Notes under the pieces: generated by a model
What the model saw: the letters and a program-made list of their open reading frames with translations, nothing else
Database searches by the model: none
Told to the model about the DNA's origin: nothing
Part shown: positions 25,096-32,595 of the stretch, piece by piece
Layout of the letters: each line of letters opens with the position of its first letter
Numbering within the stretch: the stretch's first letter is position 1
Program-made: the position numbers and the translations under genes
NCBI GenBank assembly: GCA_021771695.1
Contig: JAETON010000031.1
Coordinates: 1 to 32,595 of the forward strand
Origin: Lachnospiraceae bacterium
GTDB taxonomy: Bacteria > Bacillota > Clostridia > Lachnospirales > Lachnospiraceae
Reading direction: 5' to 3'
DNA length: 32,595 bases

Positions 25096-26046
25096 TTATT
25101 GTTGAAAATATTCTGCTTCCGGATCTTGAATAATTTTTACTACAGCTGTATTAGAGTAAATTAAAGGATTGGACCCATGATAAAAGATTCTTCCGCTGCA
25201 TGGTGCTTTGATTTCTTCGATGGTATGTCCTTCATAGGTATCTAAAATTTCACCAATAATTTGTCCTTCTTTTATATGATCACCACAGTCACAATTTAAA
25301 AATAAAATACCAGATTGATTGGTACGAACAGTTACCAATTCCTGTTCTTCAATGATTCTGCTGCAGTGTCCGCCATCTTTTGAAATATGGATCAATCCTT
25401 GATTTGCCAAAAATCTAAGTACCGCATTGATACCTTCATTTGCCTGTGCTTTATCAATTTGATCTGTCCCCGGAGTATATAGAGAAAACGCCTGTGTTCC
25501 CCATAACTGCCATTCATAATTTAAAGTGGTTGTATCATATGGTTTTGGATTTCGCAGCATAATATACGGCATTCCGAATTCTCTTGCGATTTCCGTATTT
25601 TCAAATCCTGTTTTCATGATTCGTACATGTGGTGTGAAATTTCCTTCCAGATAAAAACTGGTAAAATGAATCCCATAAATATAGTCATTCACTTTCTTGA
25701 AAAATCCATCTGCAATTCTTTGTGTTGTTTCTCCTAAATCATATCCCGGAAACATGCGGTTAATATCTGTGTTATCCGTTGCCCAGAATCTGGTATTCGT
25801 ATTTAAAGAATATGGATTGATAGATGGAACAATCATAATCCCGCGATTTGTATCTATTTGTCCGCGATTTTCCAAGAGGTTTAAAATTCTCACTAATTGA
25901 GAACACATATATAATTGCTGTACTTCATTTCCTCTGATGGCACCAACAATACATACCGTTTTTTCACTACCGCCGAATTGATATCCATATATTTTTAAGG
26001 AATCCCGATATAAAGATTTTAATTCATATAATTGTACTTTTTTCAT
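25096..26046 (-). CDS. AstE/AspA-family metallopeptidase-fold protein, probable pseudoenzyme
   Basis: 316 residues, paralogous to the next gene upstream (314 residues): both have NRMFPG/NRIFPG at the same position and a C-terminal lipoyl-like barrel (about 225-300). Active-site residues of the M14-like fold are changed. Arg38 (AIRGNE) stands for the first zinc His (His42 of the paralogue), and Tyr190 (SLYTPG) for the catalytic Glu191. Glu41 and His127 remain. The nucleotides read AGA for Arg38. It may regulate or scaffold its active paralogue or bind a ligand. ATGA overlap with the upstream gene shows tight coupling. Confidence 0.85.
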   Translation of the reverse strand: MKKVQLYELKSLYRDSLKIYGYQFGGSEKTVCIVGAIRGNEVQQLYMCSQLVRILNLLENRGQIDTNRGIMIVPSINPYSLNTNTRFWATDNTDINRMFPGYDLGETTQRIADGFFKKVNDYIYGIHFTSFYLEGNFTPHVRIMKTGFENTEIAREFGMPYIMLRNPKPYDTTTLNYEWQLWGTQAFSLYTPGTDQIDKAQANEGINAVLRFLANQGLIHISKDGGHCSRIIEEQELVTVRTNQSGILFLNCDCGDHIKEGQIIGEILDTYEGHTIEEIKAPCSGRIFYHGSNPLIYSNTAVVKIIQDPEAEYFQQ

Positions 26047-26987
26047 GCAATCACTTCATTCCTTTCCAGTATTCTTCCAAGTAAAGAACCTTCGCTAACC
26101 ACAGGATACTCACGCAAGGTAAATAAAATCCCGTCGCAGTCGGAAAAAATCTCTTCTTTTATAATTCCTTCCAGCGGATCAATAATTTCTCCGATTTTAT
26201 CTCCTTTTTTTACAGAAGTCCAATGTTCTACCGTTGGAATAAAAACGCCTGCATATCCTGCGTTTAAATAGTGCACTTCTCCGTCTGTAGAAATAATTGG
26301 TTTTTTGGGTTCTATAATACTGCCCTGCCAGATACCTAAATCTTTCATTTCAACGAAAATTCCATCGACAAGTTCTTTGCAGTATTCCCTGGTAACACGC
26401 ATTCCTACTCCCATTTCTACAACTAATACAGGAGTTCCAATAGAATTCAGAGAATGAGCAAAGGTGGCTTCTAAAACCGTAGCTGTACCATGAACCCAGA
26501 TATAATCAATATTCAAACGTTTCGCAAATGGTACTAAAGTGTCTGCACACATTTCATTAATTCTAACTTGCGGAATTTCACGGAGAAAAATATTGCTTGC
26601 ATGGATATCCACACATAAATCAGAACCTTGTACATCATTGATGATTTTTGATGCAATATATTCTGCCATAGAACCTTCACTGTTTCCCGGAAAAATGCGG
26701 TTCATATCTAAATCAAAATGTGGAATTCCTCTGGTAATCGAATCAATTCCCAATGGATTTAGTGCCGGATAAATATCAACAATTCCTGTTAGCAATTCCG
26801 GATGTTCATTGATTCTTTGCTGGATTTCATAGCATACATACTGTCCTTCCAGTTCATCTCCATGAATCCCTGTAACAATGCTGATTCGTTTTTCATTTCC
26901 CAATAAATTTTCCGGCTGTAATCTTTGTTTTTTTACAATATAGTTTTCGGCTGCCGGAAGAGGAGCCGCTGCTACTGTCTGTATCAT
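26043..26987 (-). CDS. AstE/AspA-family zinc deacylase/carboxypeptidase-like protein
   Basis: 314 residues. Intact catalytic set of the succinylglutamate desuccinylase/aspartoacylase family: His42 and Glu45 (GIHGDE), His129 (DIHAS) and Glu191 (VVEMG), with NRIFPG at 96-101. Family enzymes split an amide bond of N-acyl amino acids or short peptides. The C-terminal part (about 235-310) is a small beta barrel. The gene overlaps the transglutaminase gene upstream (ATGA) and the pseudoenzyme copy downstream (ATGA). Within this cassette it may trim or deprotect the amide product made by the ATP-grasp protein; this is inference. Confidence 0.88.
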   Translation of the reverse strand: MIQTVAAAPLPAAENYIVKKQRLQPENLLGNEKRISIVTGIHGDELEGQYVCYEIQQRINEHPELLTGIVDIYPALNPLGIDSITRGIPHFDLDMNRIFPGNSEGSMAEYIASKIINDVQGSDLCVDIHASNIFLREIPQVRINEMCADTLVPFAKRLNIDYIWVHGTATVLEATFAHSLNSIGTPVLVVEMGVGMRVTREYCKELVDGIFVEMKDLGIWQGSIIEPKKPIISTDGEVHYLNAGYAGVFIPTVEHWTSVKKGDKIGEIIDPLEGIIKEEIFSDCDGILFTLREYPVVSEGSLLGRILERNEVIA

Positions 26988-27772
26988 TTGATTTCCTCCA
27001 CCAATACTTTAATTTCCTGTGCCTCATGGCACCTTCCTAAATAAATTCCTTTATTAATGATGCAATCGGCACTATCCCGTCCTCGTGCAAAAACAATATA
27101 TAAATCATCGACCAACAGATGGTTGGTAGGATCAAATCCATACCATTTCCCATCACTGAAAATTTCCACCCATGCATGAGAAAACCCTTCTCCAATCATT
27201 GCACCAGAGACATATCTTGCCGGAATTCCAAGCTGACGGCACATTCCAATCATAACGTGGGCATAATCCTGACATACCCCTTTCTTAAGAGAAACGGCTT
27301 GTTCCGCTGTTGTATAAATACCAGTGACTCCTTTGGTATAAGTGAAATAATTATAAATCCGATCCATAATTTCGCAGGCTTTTCCATAAGCTTTTGGCTT
27401 TTTTTGTATATAAGGTGCAATATGGTCCAAGTAATTTTTCATAGAAATGCCGGGGATTGTTAAAGGAGTCTGCGTTAAAAACAAATGATTATAATGGTCA
27501 TCTCCATCATAAATCCTCCAATCTGTTTTTGCTATTCCGGAAACAAGGATATAAAATTGTTGATGCTGGTTGTTCATCGTTCCATAAATTGTCCGGCTGC
27601 CAAAACCATCCTGTCCAAATGCCCAGTAGTCACAAGGAGAAATTTTAACATTTAAATCTGTAATTTCCTGTCTTGGTTCACTTTTCGGAACACAGCGGTA
27701 AGCAAAATGATGATTGACCACTGGTTCTTGAAAATGGATTTTTTGTTCATAGAGAAATTTTAATTGATGCAA
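26984..27772 (-). CDS. Transglutaminase-like cysteine peptidase/amidase
   Basis: 262 residues with an N-terminal beta domain (1-115) and a transglutaminase core. The catalytic triad is Cys167 (GVCQDYAH), His199 (FSHAWVE) and Asp214 (GFDPTNH). No signal peptide, so it acts in the cytoplasm. The start is TTG at 27772, 8 bases after AAGGAG that lies inside the alpha-E gene; no ATG occurs early enough. This protein type travels with ATP-grasp and alpha-E genes in many bacteria and is thought to cut or transfer amide bonds of the product. It overlaps both neighbours. Confidence 0.9.
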   Translation of the reverse strand: MHQLKFLYEQKIHFQEPVVNHHFAYRCVPKSEPRQEITDLNVKISPCDYWAFGQDGFGSRTIYGTMNNQHQQFYILVSGIAKTDWRIYDGDDHYNHLFLTQTPLTIPGISMKNYLDHIAPYIQKKPKAYGKACEIMDRIYNYFTYTKGVTGIYTTAEQAVSLKKGVCQDYAHVMIGMCRQLGIPARYVSGAMIGEGFSHAWVEIFSDGKWYGFDPTNHLLVDDLYIVFARGRDSADCIINKGIYLGRCHEAQEIKVLVEEIK

Positions 27773-28443
27773 TGATACTTCTCCTTAATAATTGTTTCGC
27801 TTACCTTTACTCCATCCCAATAATCGATTTGGCTGGATGTTACATTCATCCCCAGACGATCCAAAGCATCTTTATCATAATCGAGATAGCCTTTCCGCAG
27901 TCTTGCTACCAGCATATGAAAAGGTTTCATCATACATTCTTTGCTTTTCCTTAGCCTCAAATATAAGTTTAACCGTTCCAAATGACGTCCAGCTTTAATA
28001 ACGGAACGAATCTGTTCACTGTCAATATAATCGTCAGTACATGCCCAAAATGCCAATATATAATCCAAAACTTTTTGAAGGTCCAATAGTTCTATCTCGC
28101 TGTTTTTCGCATTTCTTAATTGATTCAGTGCCAGTTCCATATAGGATAAAGTTTCTGTTCCAAGAGTATGGCGAAGCACAATTGCATTGTCATATGCACG
28201 ATTCAAATTTGATAAAATAGAATCTGGATTTTCTTCGTCAAAAGCATATTTTAAAAGAAAATCTGCTGCTGATGTATAACAATTTGGAATTGTAAAATCC
28301 CTGCAATAAGTAATATAAAATTCCGGATCTTCAATCATCCGGTCTCTGCCCTTAAAATAATATAGGATGGTCGTATATACTCGTTCTGTATACCTTCCAA
28401 GCCAGTAAATGTGATTCATTTCTTCTACTGAGATAATATCCAT
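27760..28443 (-). CDS. Alpha-E domain protein (DUF403)
   Basis: 227 residues, all helical. The N-terminal IYWLGRYTERVYTTI corresponds to the FWLGRYxERAENxAR signature of the alpha-E family; LGTETLSYMELALNQL and AGRHLERLNLYLRLRKS are further helices. It is shorter than the 300-residue proteins usual for the family, so part of the helical repeat may be missing. The function is unknown; it is a constant partner of circularly permuted ATP-grasp proteins. Starts after AGGAGG and overlaps the ATP-grasp gene by 19 bases, so the two are cotranslated. Confidence 0.85.
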   Translation of the reverse strand: MDIISVEEMNHIYWLGRYTERVYTTILYYFKGRDRMIEDPEFYITYCRDFTIPNCYTSAADFLLKYAFDEENPDSILSNLNRAYDNAIVLRHTLGTETLSYMELALNQLRNAKNSEIELLDLQKVLDYILAFWACTDDYIDSEQIRSVIKAGRHLERLNLYLRLRKSKECMMKPFHMLVARLRKGYLDYDKDALDRLGMNVTSSQIDYWDGVKVSETIIKEKYHCIN

Positions 28444-29738
28444 GTGTCTTTAAAACCTCCTCCTTGAGATGAGTTTACAACAAAGGAATCTGGATTCCTT
28501 GTAAATCTTGTTAAACCGCTTTTCCATACTTTTGTTTCTTTTCCTGAAAGGACAAATACTCTTAAATCTGCTTTCCGGTCAACTAGAAATTGGTCATCTA
28601 AAATTCCCATATCTTGAAAATCAATAACTTCTTGCGCAATAAACCGTCTGGATTCTAAATGTATTTTTTCTTTCATTTGCTGTTTTTCTTCCTTGCTTAG
28701 CTGATTTCCAAAAACAACTCCGTATCCGCCGGCTTCGGCAACGTCTTTGATCACAAGATTTTCAAAATTTTCTAATACATACCTTCGATCTTTTTCAAAA
28801 AATGGAAGATAGGTTGGTGCATTATGAAGAATTGGTTCTTCTCCAAGATAATAACGAATCATTTCCGGTACGAAATAATAAATTCCCTTATCATCTGCAA
28901 TACCATTTCCCGGAGAATTAATTAATGCAACATTTCCTTTGCGGTAGACTTCCATCAAATGCGGAATACCAATCAAAGAGTCTTCACGAAATGCCATTGG
29001 ATCCAGAAAATCATCGGACACCCTGCGGTAAATTGCACCAACTTTTTTCTTCACTCCATTATATGTTTTATAGTACAAATAATCTCCATTGACTTCTAGA
29101 TCATTTGGAAATGCCAAAATGGAGCCTGTTTTTTCAGCAAGATAAGAATGCTCAAAAAAGGCAGCATTATATCTTCCGGGAGTAAATACCACATTGATTC
29201 CGCCAGTGTTAACATCATCCATTACTGTCCGAAGCATAGAACCATAATTACGATTATCTTCTACATTATTTTCACGAAATGTATTTGGACTTGCCTTTCG
29301 GCATAAATTTCTGGCAATCATCGGATAAGAGGCTCCAGACGGCACCCTTAAATTATCCTCTAAAACATACCAAATTCCATCTTTTCCTTTAACTAAATCA
29401 ATCCCGGCGATGTGTGCAAAGATATTCTGTGGCGGCACAATTCCTTGACATTCTGATAAAAATCCAGGTGATACAAAAATAAATTCTTCTGGAATCACTC
29501 CATCTTTTACAATTTGTTGTTCTGTATAAATATCCAGAAGAAAGCGATTCAATGCGTCCACTCTTTGAATCAATCCTTTTTCCAACTCTTTAAATTCTTC
29601 ATGCTCTATGACTCTTGGAATTGGATCAAAGGGAAACAGTTGTTCATGAAATTCATTGTTTTTATAGATGCCGAATTTCACACCATAACGGGCAAGCAGC
29701 TGGTTAATTTCATCTTTGAGTAAAACCAATTTTTCCAT
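28425..29738 (-). CDS. Circularly permuted ATP-grasp protein (DUF404/DUF407 type)
   Basis: 437 residues. Family stretches: AGIDLVKGKDGIWYVLEDNL (about 111-130) then RVPSGASYPMIARN, TPGRYNAAFFEHSYLAEKTG, AIYRRVSDDFLDP, LINSPGNGIADDKGIYYF and VIKDVAEAGGYGVVFG. ATP-grasp enzymes activate a carboxylate as acyl phosphate and join it to an amine. Published comparative work (Iyer and colleagues on amidoligases) predicts peptide-like products for such operons. First gene of the cassette, preceded by AGGAGGATTT. The region 29739-29834 upstream has ACTTTA/TAAAGT (29810-29827), an inverted repeat that could be an operator; no clear promoter is seen. Confidence 0.9.
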   Translation of the reverse strand: MEKLVLLKDEINQLLARYGVKFGIYKNNEFHEQLFPFDPIPRVIEHEEFKELEKGLIQRVDALNRFLLDIYTEQQIVKDGVIPEEFIFVSPGFLSECQGIVPPQNIFAHIAGIDLVKGKDGIWYVLEDNLRVPSGASYPMIARNLCRKASPNTFRENNVEDNRNYGSMLRTVMDDVNTGGINVVFTPGRYNAAFFEHSYLAEKTGSILAFPNDLEVNGDYLYYKTYNGVKKKVGAIYRRVSDDFLDPMAFREDSLIGIPHLMEVYRKGNVALINSPGNGIADDKGIYYFVPEMIRYYLGEEPILHNAPTYLPFFEKDRRYVLENFENLVIKDVAEAGGYGVVFGNQLSKEEKQQMKEKIHLESRRFIAQEVIDFQDMGILDDQFLVDRKADLRVFVLSGKETKVWKSGLTRFTRNPDSFVVNSSQGGGFKDTWILSQ

Positions 29739-29834
29739 ATAAATCCTCCTTTATTTGCGAATAATATATATCCCTGCGGAGCGTTTTTGTTTCATGGAAA
29801 GGCTTCTTTACTTTAGCGTGATAAAGTCTTTCGT

Positions 29835-29874
29835 ATGAAAAAAAGACGCTCTGTTTTATAAACAGAACGTCTTT
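29835..29874 (-). terminator. Terminator after the flavin reductase-rubredoxin gene
   Basis: AAAGACG (29842-29848) with CGTCTTT (29868-29874), and TCTGTTT (29850-29856) with AAACAGA (29860-29866), form a 14-bp stem with one mismatch. A run of seven T follows on the minus strand. It ends the OLD/rubredoxin unit and insulates the ATP-grasp cassette. Confidence 0.85.
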
Positions 29875-29942
29875 GCTTTGCTTAGATATATCATAGAATA
29901 GATTCCTACAATTGTCAAGATGCTGCTGCTAACAAAATATAG

Positions 29943-30548
29943 TTATATTTTTTCAAAATCTTCTGCACCATGTTTGCAAAGTGGACATATAAAATCTTTT
30001 GGAAGTTCTTCTCCTTCGTAAACATAGCCGCAGATTTTACATCTCCATCCGGTTTTTTTTGTTTCTTGAGGTTTTGGCTTGATATTTTTATGGTAATATG
30101 CGTATGTAACAGACGCAGTTTCATTTAATACATCTCCATCTGTTACATCTGCAAGAAATAAAGTATGAGTTCCCAAATCAATGGTATGGAATACTTTTGC
30201 ACTTAAATAGGCGTTTGTGCCTTTCGTTAAATAGAAAATACCGTTATCTGCAATTTCATAATCTGTGAATCCTTTCATTTTGTCTACGGTTTTGCCGCTT
30301 TGAAATCCAAAATGTTGAAATGTATCAAAAGCTGCATCTTCAGATAAGATCGATACATTAAATGTTCCGGTACTCATGATCATATCATGGGTATAATTTT
30401 CTTTATTTACTGCAGCTAAGATTCGATTTGGGGATGTAGTTACCTGCTGTACTGTATTTACAATGCAGCCATTACTTTTTTCACCGTCTTTTGCAGATAG
30501 TACAAAAAGACCGTAGCTCAATTGAAACATTGCGTTCTTATTCTTCAT
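29943..30548 (-). CDS. Flavin reductase-like protein fused to rubredoxin (high-molecular-weight rubredoxin type)
   Basis: 201 residues from the ATG at 30548, 7 bases after AAGGAGGG. An FMN-binding split-barrel domain (1-160; SYGLFVLSAKDGEKSNGCIVNTVQQVTTSP is the family start) is joined to a C-terminal rubredoxin with two CxxC pairs, CKICGY and CPLCKH, holding one iron. Similar proteins (Hrb of Moorella) pass electrons from NAD(P)H to flavodiiron or peroxide/NO-reducing enzymes in anaerobes. Here it overlaps the end of the OLD nuclease gene by 11 bases. The longer frame to 30629 lies inside that gene and is rejected. Confidence 0.92.
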   Translation of the reverse strand: MKNKNAMFQLSYGLFVLSAKDGEKSNGCIVNTVQQVTTSPNRILAAVNKENYTHDMIMSTGTFNVSILSEDAAFDTFQHFGFQSGKTVDKMKGFTDYEIADNGIFYLTKGTNAYLSAKVFHTIDLGTHTLFLADVTDGDVLNETASVTYAYYHKNIKPKPQETKKTGWRCKICGYVYEGEELPKDFICPLCKHGAEDFEKI

Positions 30549-32403
30549 AAAATGCCCTCCTTCTATTTTGAAAATAAATAAAATGGTTAATTGCATCCAA
30601 AATATCTTGAAAATCTTTTTTGGGTGCAATGGTAATATATTTTTTTAACAACTCTTTTTCATCTTTTTTATACGGACCATAAAAAATATCAAACAGATTA
30701 TGTCCCCGCAGATAAATTTTTATTTCTTCTATATGATTTTGTATATCTTTTGGAGATTGAAAATCATATCCAAGAATTTCTGTAAGGTGTTTTCCACTTT
30801 TGATTCTATGAAGATATTCTTTCCATTTTTCAAATAAAATTTCGTAAAAGCTGGATTCTGTAGATAGAATACCCAATTGCACCATCACAGCTGGATTTAG
30901 AAAATAATTCTCAAATGAATAATATTTTAAAATCAATACATTTTCTCTTCGGACTTTCGGCAAACGGTCTGCATCCGAAAGGTTTCTTTCATCATAGTAT
31001 TTACAAAGCTGTCTTCCAAGCTCTTCCGGATTCTTTCCATCACTGTCTCGAATCATCAAAAACTGATCTTTCATATATGTCTGATTCATATATTTTAAAT
31101 TTGCATAGGTTTTTATATTCGTACAACTGTTGGTTGTGATAATTGCTACACGGTTTAACTTTCCATTTTCATCATATATTTCAGAATAGTAATGTTCCAA
31201 AAGCAGCGGAAGCCGGTTTTTATCCTGCTTTCCTTCTACAATAAATACAAAATTAACATTCATTAAATCTGCAGCCGTATATCCTAAATCATCTAAAATG
31301 GTACTAATATTTGTTTTCTCTTTTGCAATGGAATAAAAATTTTCGTCCAAAATAATCTGCCGGATTTGACGGCTGTTGAAGTTTGATAAAAGATTTGGTG
31401 AATGCGTTGTAAAAATTACTTGGTTTTTCTGAGATAATCGATATAAAATCTCACTGGAAGTTTTCTGAAGCTGCGGATGCAGAAACATTTCCGGATCTTC
31501 TACCATAATCATAGATGGCAGAATGTTTTTCTCAGCTACATAGGCCTCCAGCAAAGATAACATATAAATGCTTTTCATACCTCTTCCAAGATGTTCCACA
31601 GAGATTGTCTGTTCCCTGACTCTGTTTCGTGCATGGGCTTGTACTTGAAGAATCTGATTCACATCATAATTCATGGAAAACAAAATATCTTCATAACCTC
31701 CATTTTTATGGAAACTTTCATTAACTCTTTTTTCAAAATCATCGATATTCTGCTGATACAGTTTGTATTCGAAAAGCTTTGATGCTTCAAATGCATTTAA
31801 TTCTTCTGGTGTTTTCTGATTAATTAATCCAATACAATGGAAACAATGGCTGCATGATTTTGCACGATCGAACATACAACAGTTTGTACGCATAAGCTTC
31901 AATAAGTTATTTTCTTGGAGCATCAAAAGATCTTCTTGTATTTTCTGCATATTCCTCTCGGTTCCAATAAAATAAATATCTGGCAATACTTTTGGAATAT
32001 ATTTATTATTTTTTTTTACGCCATCATAAAATCTAATTTTCCCTTCTTTGTTTGCAATAAATGTAAAATTTAAAATTCCATCACGATAAGAGGGCAGACG
32101 GTTTTGAAAATCCTTTTCCCATAAATCATATTTCTTATATTGGCTGACAATTCCCTTTTCATGGAGTATATGTTTATCATTTGGGGTAATTGATAGGGAG
32201 ACATTGATTTCTATATTCTGCATACTTTCATTAAAATCTTCTGGTGTGATTTGATAGGATCCACTGACTGCACGTAAAGCATGAATCACAGAAGATTTTC
32301 CTGCATTATTTTTCCCTACTAAAATGAATGCATTTTCTATATTTTGCAGTTTCATATCCCGAATGGATTTGAAATTTTTAATATGAAGATTCGTAATCTG
32401 CAT
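30538..32403 (-). CDS. OLD-family ATPase/TOPRIM endonuclease with cysteine cluster
   Basis: 621 residues from the ATG at 32403, after GGAGAA. N-terminal ABC-type ATPase: ITNLHIKNFKSIRD, Walker A GKNNAGKSS (30-38), signature-like SVEHLGRGMKS, Walker B MIMVEDPEMFLHP and switch TTHSPNLL. A C-terminal TOPRIM domain has VEGKQDKNRLP (Glu) and MIRDSDGK (DxD). Between the ATPase halves is a cysteine cluster: Cys175/176, Cys184, Cys187 and Cys190, able to hold zinc or Fe-S. OLD proteins act in phage defence or DNA repair, often with a helicase (Gabija); no helicase gene is next to this one within the window. The downstream partner is the flavin/rubredoxin gene. Confidence 0.9.
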   Translation of the reverse strand: MQITNLHIKNFKSIRDMKLQNIENAFILVGKNNAGKSSVIHALRAVSGSYQITPEDFNESMQNIEINVSLSITPNDKHILHEKGIVSQYKKYDLWEKDFQNRLPSYRDGILNFTFIANKEGKIRFYDGVKKNNKYIPKVLPDIYFIGTERNMQKIQEDLLMLQENNLLKLMRTNCCMFDRAKSCSHCFHCIGLINQKTPEELNAFEASKLFEYKLYQQNIDDFEKRVNESFHKNGGYEDILFSMNYDVNQILQVQAHARNRVREQTISVEHLGRGMKSIYMLSLLEAYVAEKNILPSMIMVEDPEMFLHPQLQKTSSEILYRLSQKNQVIFTTHSPNLLSNFNSRQIRQIILDENFYSIAKEKTNISTILDDLGYTAADLMNVNFVFIVEGKQDKNRLPLLLEHYYSEIYDENGKLNRVAIITTNSCTNIKTYANLKYMNQTYMKDQFLMIRDSDGKNPEELGRQLCKYYDERNLSDADRLPKVRRENVLILKYYSFENYFLNPAVMVQLGILSTESSFYEILFEKWKEYLHRIKSGKHLTEILGYDFQSPKDIQNHIEEIKIYLRGHNLFDIFYGPYKKDEKELLKKYITIAPKKDFQDILDAINHFIYFQNRRRAFYEE

Positions 32404-32434
32404 GGCATTTCTCCTTTGGAATGAAATCATTTTT

Positions 32435-32466
32435 ATTATATCATATTTTCACCTGTGTGATATAAT
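32435..32466. promoter_or_regulatory. Divergent extended -10 promoters forming a 9-bp inverted repeat
   Basis: ATTATATCA (32435-32443) and TGATATAAT (32458-32466) are exact reverse complements. Each reads as an extended -10 (TGATATAAT), one driving the OLD gene leftward, the other a transcript to the right. Good -35 hexamers are not evident. Confidence 0.5.
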
Positions 32467-32595
32467 AAATGGAGAGTTAAATAATCTCTCGGAATCCTGA
32501 GTGATTATAGCCAGCATAGCTGGCATCGAACTTTGAAAAGTAAATATTATCCGAAAAGAATAAAAATAGACATGAGAAACAGACATAACTGTCGC
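32467..32595 (+). ncRNA. Possible hairpin-rich leader or small RNA, cut by window end
   Basis: Downstream of the rightward -10 the sequence holds GAGAG/CTCTC (32473-32491) and GCCAGC-ATA-GCTGGC (32510-32524) and no reading frame of note. It could be a 5' leader (attenuator or riboswitch) of a gene beyond the window or a small RNA. I could not match it to a known riboswitch class. Confidence 0.3.

Noticed and set aside
22117-29738. Whole seven-gene run as a RiPP biosynthetic cluster
   Set aside because: Radical SAM, peptidase-fold and ATP-grasp genes invite the idea, but no precursor peptide, no RiPP recognition element and no exporter is seen; the radical SAM is a DUF4080-like type.

Overview
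The window looks like a low-G+C, anaerobic Bacillota chromosome, plausibly a lactate-using Lachnospiraceae-type gut bacterium. This rests on AT-rich spacers, strong AGGAGG-type ribosome binding sites, a T-box leader on thrS, Etf-linked lactate dehydrogenase genes, a rubredoxin-fused flavoprotein and degenerate/consensus ABC exporter pairs. The genus is not determined. Nearly all genes lie on the minus strand; the clear plus-strand genes are the AGCS symporter and a broken istB.

Layout. 1-1340 is a mobile-element scar: the start of an IS3-type transposase, an istB remnant cut by the IS end and by an in-frame stop, IS21-like terminal repeats, and a non-coding block full of inverted repeats. 1351-4990 encodes a two-subunit ABC exporter with one degenerate ATP site. 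5188-15837 is a large lactate/acyl-CoA electron-transfer locus: GntR regulator, EtfB1-EtfA1(Fe-S)-lactate dehydrogenase, then lactate permease, a second FAD-linked dehydrogenase, an acyl-CoA dehydrogenase and a second EtfB-EtfA. Four near-identical palindromes (core TTGGTnnnACCAA) sit at two sigma-A-like promoters and tie the two transcription units into one regulon. 15888-19818 holds a TfoX C-terminal-domain protein, a doubly broken aminotransferase, a LysR regulator and a divergent amino acid:cation symporter. 19882-22101 is thrS with its T-box leader. 22117-29738 is a tightly overlapping set: circularly permuted ATP-grasp, alpha-E protein, transglutaminase-like protein, two AstE/AspA-type metallopeptidase-fold paralogues (one lacking catalytic residues), then a radical SAM protein and a membrane metallophosphatase. 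29943-32403 couples an OLD-family ATPase/TOPRIM nuclease, carrying a cysteine cluster, to a flavin reductase-rubredoxin protein. The last 150 bases hold divergent promoter-like elements and a hairpin-rich leader cut by the window edge.

How the genes work together. The first lactate module (EtfB1 with DGDT motif, EtfA1 with one predicted [4Fe-4S] site, FAD dehydrogenase) fits the ferredoxin-assisted, electron-confurcating lactate dehydrogenase known from Acetobacterium woodii (LctBCD). The second module places another such dehydrogenase beside an acyl-CoA dehydrogenase and an Etf whose EtfB lacks the DGDT motif. I infer that this Etf might carry electrons from a 2-hydroxyacid directly to an enoyl-CoA. 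The ATP-grasp/alpha-E/transglutaminase/AspA cassette resembles predicted amide-bond (peptide) forming and trimming systems of unknown product. These two loci, plus the OLD nuclease/rubredoxin pair, are the best candidates for undescribed biology.
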